A stretch of DNA of 64,000 nucleotides. It comes from Herminiimonas sp. Lineage in GTDB: Bacteria; Pseudomonadota; Gammaproteobacteria; Burkholderiales; Burkholderiaceae. Below the pieces are notes generated by a model that was not told the origin of the DNA, searched no databases, and saw only the letters and a program-made list of their open reading frames with translations. Positions 61,049 to 64,000 of the stretch are shown one piece after another; position 1 is the stretch's first letter, and every line of letters begins with the position of its first letter. The stretch spans positions 226,316 to 290,315 of the forward strand of contig NZ_JAURVN010000018.1 in the NCBI RefSeq assembly GCF_030655415.1, given 5' to 3'. A program made the position numbers and the translations under genes.

Positions 61049-61452
61049 GAAAATCCTTTTCGCAGAGAGTGGCATATCTGGTTTGTCCGGCGTGCTTAGC
61101 GCCTGATAATGAATTGTCTACCAAGTACTATTTTGGCGGTATAGATTTTCTACTTATAGTGTTGGCAGGCAAGCATTTTTCACTCTTAAATACGCTCAAG
61201 CCATTGATAAATCACGACAATTCCCCTTCCAGCGTATAATGCAGCCTGTCACTGTCGAGGTGGCAATGGCGGGCTAGATGGTCACGATTTTCAATAGCGT
61301 CCTGCGTCTGTGCATGCTCCTCGTTTCATCACCAAAGAAAACATTCAAATTTATCGAAAGAGCCAGGTCTTTTTCGGATCCGTTGGGCGGTTCGTTCTTA
61401 CTATCGCCATCGATCATGTCGCCTCCGCTTGAGGCAAGGCCTGCTACAAATC
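61049..61452. other. Intergenic region with candidate rhlE promoter
   Basis: 404 bases, no convincing gene. A perfect TATAAT lies at 61235-61240, with a poor -35 (CACGAC) 16 bases upstream; it would give rhlE an untranslated leader of about 205 bases, in keeping with cold- or autoregulated DEAD-box genes. The short frame at 61278-61472 overlaps the rhlE start and shows no homology. Confidence 0.4.
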
Positions 61453-63048
61453 ATGTCCGATATTCAGACTAGTACTCAGCCAAATGATCAACCAAACGAT
61501 CAGCCAAATCTTCAATCCGATATTCAGCCGGATGTCTTGCCTGTCCATGTGACGGTTGCCGCCGATGTGGCACCTGCAATCCGCTTTGAAGACTTGGGCC
61601 TCGCGCCGGAAATCCTGCGCGCCTTGAATGATCAGGGTTATGTGCACCCGACGCCGATTCAGGCGGAAGCAATTCCTATCGTCCTCAAGGGCATAGACTT
61701 GATGGGCGCGGCACAAACCGGTACCGGCAAAACCGCCGGCTTCTCGCTGCCGATTATCCAGTTGCTGCTGGCGCATGCCAGTACTAGCACCTCACCTGCA
61801 CGCCATCCTGTGCGTGCACTGATCCTGACACCGACGCGTGAACTGGCTGATCAGGTCGCTGCCAACGTCAAAGCCTATTGTCGTCACACGCCTTTGCGTT
61901 CGACCGTAGTGTTTGGCGGCATGGACATGAAGCCGCAAACCGTGATCCTGAAGGGCGGCGTTGAAATCGTCATCGCCACGCCAGGCCGCCTGCTGGACCA
62001 TGTGGAACAGAAAAACATCAACCTCGGCCAGGTACAGATGCTGGTCATGGATGAAGCGGATCGCATGCTGGACATGGGTTTCTTGCCTGACCTGCAACGC
62101 ATCATCAACCTGCTGCCGAAGAAGCGTCAGAACCTGATGTTCTCCGCTACGTTCTCGCCTGAGATCAAGAAACTCGCAGCAACCTTCCTGAAAGATCCGG
62201 TCACGATCGAAGTGGCGCGCAGCAATGCAACCGCTGAAAACGTGACGCAAATCATTTATAAAGTGGACGAAGAAGCCAAGCGAGATGCCGTGTCGTACAT
62301 CATTCGTCAGCGCGGCTTGAAGCAGGTCATCGTTTTCTCGAATACCAAAATCGGTGCATCGCGTCTGGCGCGTCAACTGGAAAACGAAGGCGTCAAAGCC
62401 TCTGCCATCCACGGCGACAAAACACAGTCCGAGCGCATGCAAGCCTTGGAGCAATTCAAGAACGGCACGATTGAAGTACTGGTCGCCACCGACGTTGCAG
62501 CCCGCGGTCTGGATATCGCCGAACTGCCTTGCGTGATCAACTTCGACTTGCCGTATAACGCCGAAGATTACGTGCATCGTATCGGCCGTACCGGTCGCGC
62601 CGGTGCATCGGGCGATGCAATCTCCTTGTTCTCGGACAAGGATGCGCGTTTGCTGGTCGATATCGAAAAAATGATCAAGCACACGTTTGTACCTGCTGAA
62701 CTGGTTGGCTTCAAACCATCAACCGCGCGTACAAATGAGCGTGGTAGCGAACGCAGCAATGATCGTGGTGGTGATCGTAAGCCGCAAGAACGTGGCCCGC
62801 GTCGTGAAGAATCTTCAGCACGTCCACCACGTGAACCGCGTGAAGTAGAACGCAGTGGCGGGGCAGCATCGAACGGTAGCCGCAGTGCCTACGCCGCAGC
62901 ACCGCGCAAAGAAAAGATCGATCCTTTCTTCACAAAGCCGTATGAGCCTTCGGTGTCAAATGCGACTCAAAACAAGCCAGCAGAACAAACAGCCAAGCCG
63001 CCCAAGCATAAAATGGCAGCCTTGTTGGGTGGTGCACCCAAGCGCTAA
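61453..63048 (+). CDS. rhlE: DEAD-box RNA helicase, RhlE type
   Basis: 531 aa. A tail of about 40 residues with NDQPNDQPN repeats precedes the Q motif (FEDLGLAPEILRALNDQGY). Motif I is AAQTGTGKTAGF, motif II VMDEADRMLDMGF, motif III SATFS, and motif VI HRIGRTGRAG. The C-terminal 130 residues are an Arg/Gly/Ser-rich RNA-binding tail. It acts in rRNA maturation or mRNA turnover. ATG 61453 is preferred over an in-frame TTG eight codons upstream. A strong terminator follows. Confidence 0.94.
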   Translation: MSDIQTSTQPNDQPNDQPNLQSDIQPDVLPVHVTVAADVAPAIRFEDLGLAPEILRALNDQGYVHPTPIQAEAIPIVLKGIDLMGAAQTGTGKTAGFSLPIIQLLLAHASTSTSPARHPVRALILTPTRELADQVAANVKAYCRHTPLRSTVVFGGMDMKPQTVILKGGVEIVIATPGRLLDHVEQKNINLGQVQMLVMDEADRMLDMGFLPDLQRIINLLPKKRQNLMFSATFSPEIKKLAATFLKDPVTIEVARSNATAENVTQIIYKVDEEAKRDAVSYIIRQRGLKQVIVFSNTKIGASRLARQLENEGVKASAIHGDKTQSERMQALEQFKNGTIEVLVATDVAARGLDIAELPCVINFDLPYNAEDYVHRIGRTGRAGASGDAISLFSDKDARLLVDIEKMIKHTFVPAELVGFKPSTARTNERGSERSNDRGGDRKPQERGPRREESSARPPREPREVERSGGAASNGSRSAYAAAPRKEKIDPFFTKPYEPSVSNATQNKPAEQTAKPPKHKMAALLGGAPKR

Positions 63049-63064
63049 GGTTTGAGCTTTGTCG

Positions 63065-63092
63065 AAAAAAGGACGCTTAGGCGTCCTTTTTT
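63065..63092. terminator. Rho-independent terminator after rhlE
   Basis: GGACGC-TTAG-GCGTCC stem-loop flanked by six A on the left and six T on the right, so it can work in both directions. Confidence 0.9.
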
Positions 63093-63160
63093 ATTTTCGA
63101 TTTCGCCATGATGTCGCTGTTGCAATTTCTAAAGATGTAGGTAAATGGTAACTTTGAGCT

Positions 63161-63712
63161 ATGCCCAAATTACCTACATCATTAAACTGGCTTATAAATA
63201 GACGCGGTCGAATCGACGGCTCTATTCAGAAAATAGAACGCTATCTAGATAAGCATCGACGCGCGTTTGAAAAATTTCAGGAACTGTCAAACGAACTTTC
63301 CTTTCTAAAGGAAACACTCGTATCAATCGATACCACCATGCGTTTGCATAAGCTGCAAATCGATCCTCAGAACATACCAACTATCAATGGAAAGAACTAT
63401 CTGACGGATCTGCCGCGTGGAGAGATAACTCTTCTGATCTATGAGCGAGTCAAGATGGGTGGAGGGGAACCCGTTTGCTCCAAAGAGATAGTCGAACACA
63501 TACTGGCTTATAGGAAGGCTACTGGTGCATCTCCTATACCAAGTATTTCCCTCTCGCTCATGGTGTCAAGGCGAATGAACGGATTATGTCGGAAGGGACG
63601 ATTAGTTCGTCATCATCCCCAAAAAACTGGTACTCACGGCTTATGGACACTTTGCCTTGATTCTAGCCAAGATATTCAGCCGGAAGTCGGCGACCCTGGT
63701 CATATCCCCTAA
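63161..63712 (+). CDS. Unrecognised protein, accessory region
   Basis: 183 aa, not recognised. Residues 15-65 are charged and predicted helical or coiled coil (IQKIERYLDKHRRAFEKFQE). Residues 88-165 (ITLLIYERVKMGG...CSKEIVEHILAYRK...VSRRMNGLCRKGRLVRHH...GTHGLWTL) look like a winged helix-turn-helix, where KGRLVRHH would be the wing. A DNA-binding role is possible. Its base composition is more AT-rich than neighbouring genes. The last 50 bases lie antisense to the transposase remnant, so the C-terminal tail after GLWTL may be derived from the insertion sequence. No clear ribosome binding site. Confidence 0.55.
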   Translation: MPKLPTSLNWLINRRGRIDGSIQKIERYLDKHRRAFEKFQELSNELSFLKETLVSIDTTMRLHKLQIDPQNIPTINGKNYLTDLPRGEITLLIYERVKMGGGEPVCSKEIVEHILAYRKATGASPIPSISLSLMVSRRMNGLCRKGRLVRHHPQKTGTHGLWTLCLDSSQDIQPEVGDPGHIP

Positions 63713-63860
63713 ACGCAAATGAGATATCGGCTTCCAAGATTCGACTTAACATACTCATGAATTTTGTCTTCATCGTCTTCTTCCTATTGTCGTCTCGCCA
63801 TCCTAATTCCGCAGCATAGAACGCAAGATATTGTGGACGCATGCCGTGATACGTCCCGTA
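63663..63860 (-). pseudogene. C-terminal remnant of an IS1595/ISXO2-like transposase
   Basis: The minus strand encodes 65 residues to a stop, including GTYHGMRPQYLAFYAAELGW and WRDDNRKKTMKTKF, which resemble the C-terminal end of ISXO2-like transposases (YH-x-M...YL-x-FYAAE-x-x-WR-x-D-NR). The coding frame is cut at 63860/63861, where the IS21-type end begins. The N-terminal part, if it still exists, should lie beyond the other end of that element, outside the window. Confidence 0.65.
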
Positions 63861-63866
63861 TGTTGA

Positions 63867-63922
63867 TTTGCATCGAAAACTGACCCACTTAGCCGCATAA
63901 TTTGCATCCAAAACTGACCCAC
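63867..63922 (+). repeat. Terminal direct repeats of the IS21-type element
   Basis: 63867-63888 and 63901-63922 are the same 22 bases except for one position (TTTGCATCGAAAAC versus TTTGCATCCAAAAC, both ending TGACCCAC), 34 bases apart. They are the probable transposase-binding repeats at the left end. Confidence 0.85.
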
Positions 63923-63966
63923 GTTTAGAACACAATCCTACTTACCAAAGTGAGTGGGAGATTGGA

Positions 63967-64000
63967 GTGATCGACGTGGCATTACTTGGAATTATTCGAC
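63967..64000 (+). CDS. istA: IS21-family transposase IstA, N-terminal fragment
   Basis: Only the first 11 codons are in the window (GTG start, MIDVALLGIIR), matching the start of IstA transposases that begin IDVALLGIIRRW. A GGGAG lies six bases upstream. The gene continues to the right, where istB would be expected to follow. Confidence 0.75.
   Translation, partial: MIDVALLGIIR

Larger units (their letters stand above)
63861..64000 (+). mobile_element. IS21-family insertion sequence, left end (runs off window)
   Basis: Starts with TGTTGATTTGCATCGAAAAC and carries two 22-base repeats of the type found in IS21-family ends, followed by the start of istA. The 5'-TG terminus fits the family. It interrupts the transposase remnant on its left. 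Confidence 0.8.

Noticed and set aside
61278..61472. Small hydrophobic leader peptide upstream of rhlE
   Set aside because: No homology or convincing ribosome binding site, and it overlaps the rhlE start in another frame; it is probably untranslated leader.
61792..62682. Open frame of 296 codons antisense to rhlE
   Set aside because: Low-complexity mirror of the helicase gene without recognisable domains or ribosome binding site.
63663..63935. Intact 90-codon gene on the minus strand at the right edge
   Set aside because: Its first 25 codons come from the IS21-type end read backwards; only the part left of 63861 resembles a transposase.

Overview
The window looks like chromosomal DNA of a betaproteobacterium, most likely an Oxalobacteraceae member close to Herminiimonas/Janthinobacterium. 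This is inferred from protein character, moderate GC and gene order; no species can be named from sequence alone. It is almost entirely coding, and most of it is housekeeping or nutritional metabolism. Clear mobile DNA appears only at the right edge.

Bases 1-13364 form a nitrate assimilation island. It holds the end of a nitrate ABC transporter (nrtB partial, nrtD), a soluble receptor-like protein with a nitrate P-box-type motif, and a PP2C phosphatase/Ser-Thr kinase fusion co-oriented with an MFS nitrate transporter. Divergent from these run nirB, nirD, the assimilatory nitrate reductase, ybiB and cobA (siroheme synthesis for NirB). The narK-nirB intergenic region carries a good sigma-54 promoter towards narK and a GCAC-N7-GTGC site of NtrC type.

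Bases 13473-22145 hold a BaiN-type flavoprotein, a VOC protein, the macromolecular synthesis cluster rpsU-yqeY-dnaG-rpoD, a tRNA with CAT anticodon (probably Ile2) and an HD-GYP protein.

Bases 22318-28057 are a second nitrogen island: a PAS histidine kinase and NarL-type response regulator behind a perfect-consensus sigma-54 promoter, then cynA-cynB-cynD-cynS (cyanate ABC transporter and cyanase) behind a second near-perfect sigma-54 promoter with palindromes upstream. The three sigma-54 promoters tie nitrate uptake, the two-component system and cyanate use to nitrogen control. I regard this as the most informative reading of the window that is not simply gene naming.

Bases 49166-28543 (minus strand) form a tightly packed, about 20 kb alpha-glucan/trehalose operon: glgA, glgE, treS-maltokinase fusion, glgB, glgX, treZ, malQ, treY, then a ROK sugar kinase. 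It contains the whole GlgE route (trehalose to maltose to maltose-1-phosphate to branched glucan) and the TreY/TreZ route back to trehalose. GlgE has an extra N-terminal region of about 425 residues that looks like a catalytically dead GH13 barrel. Divergent from glgA is katE (large catalase HPII).

Bases 57905-52030 (minus strand) are the four-gene ligase-associated DNA damage response module (exonuclease, ATP-dependent ligase, Lhr-type helicase, PdeM). After it come an Aer-type energy taxis receptor, a small secreted DUF4124-like protein, a secreted histidine phosphatase and an RhlE-type DEAD-box helicase. The right edge (63161-64000) is accessory: an unrecognised gene, the C-terminal remnant of an IS1595/ISXO2-like transposase, and the left end of an IS21-family element inserted in that remnant.
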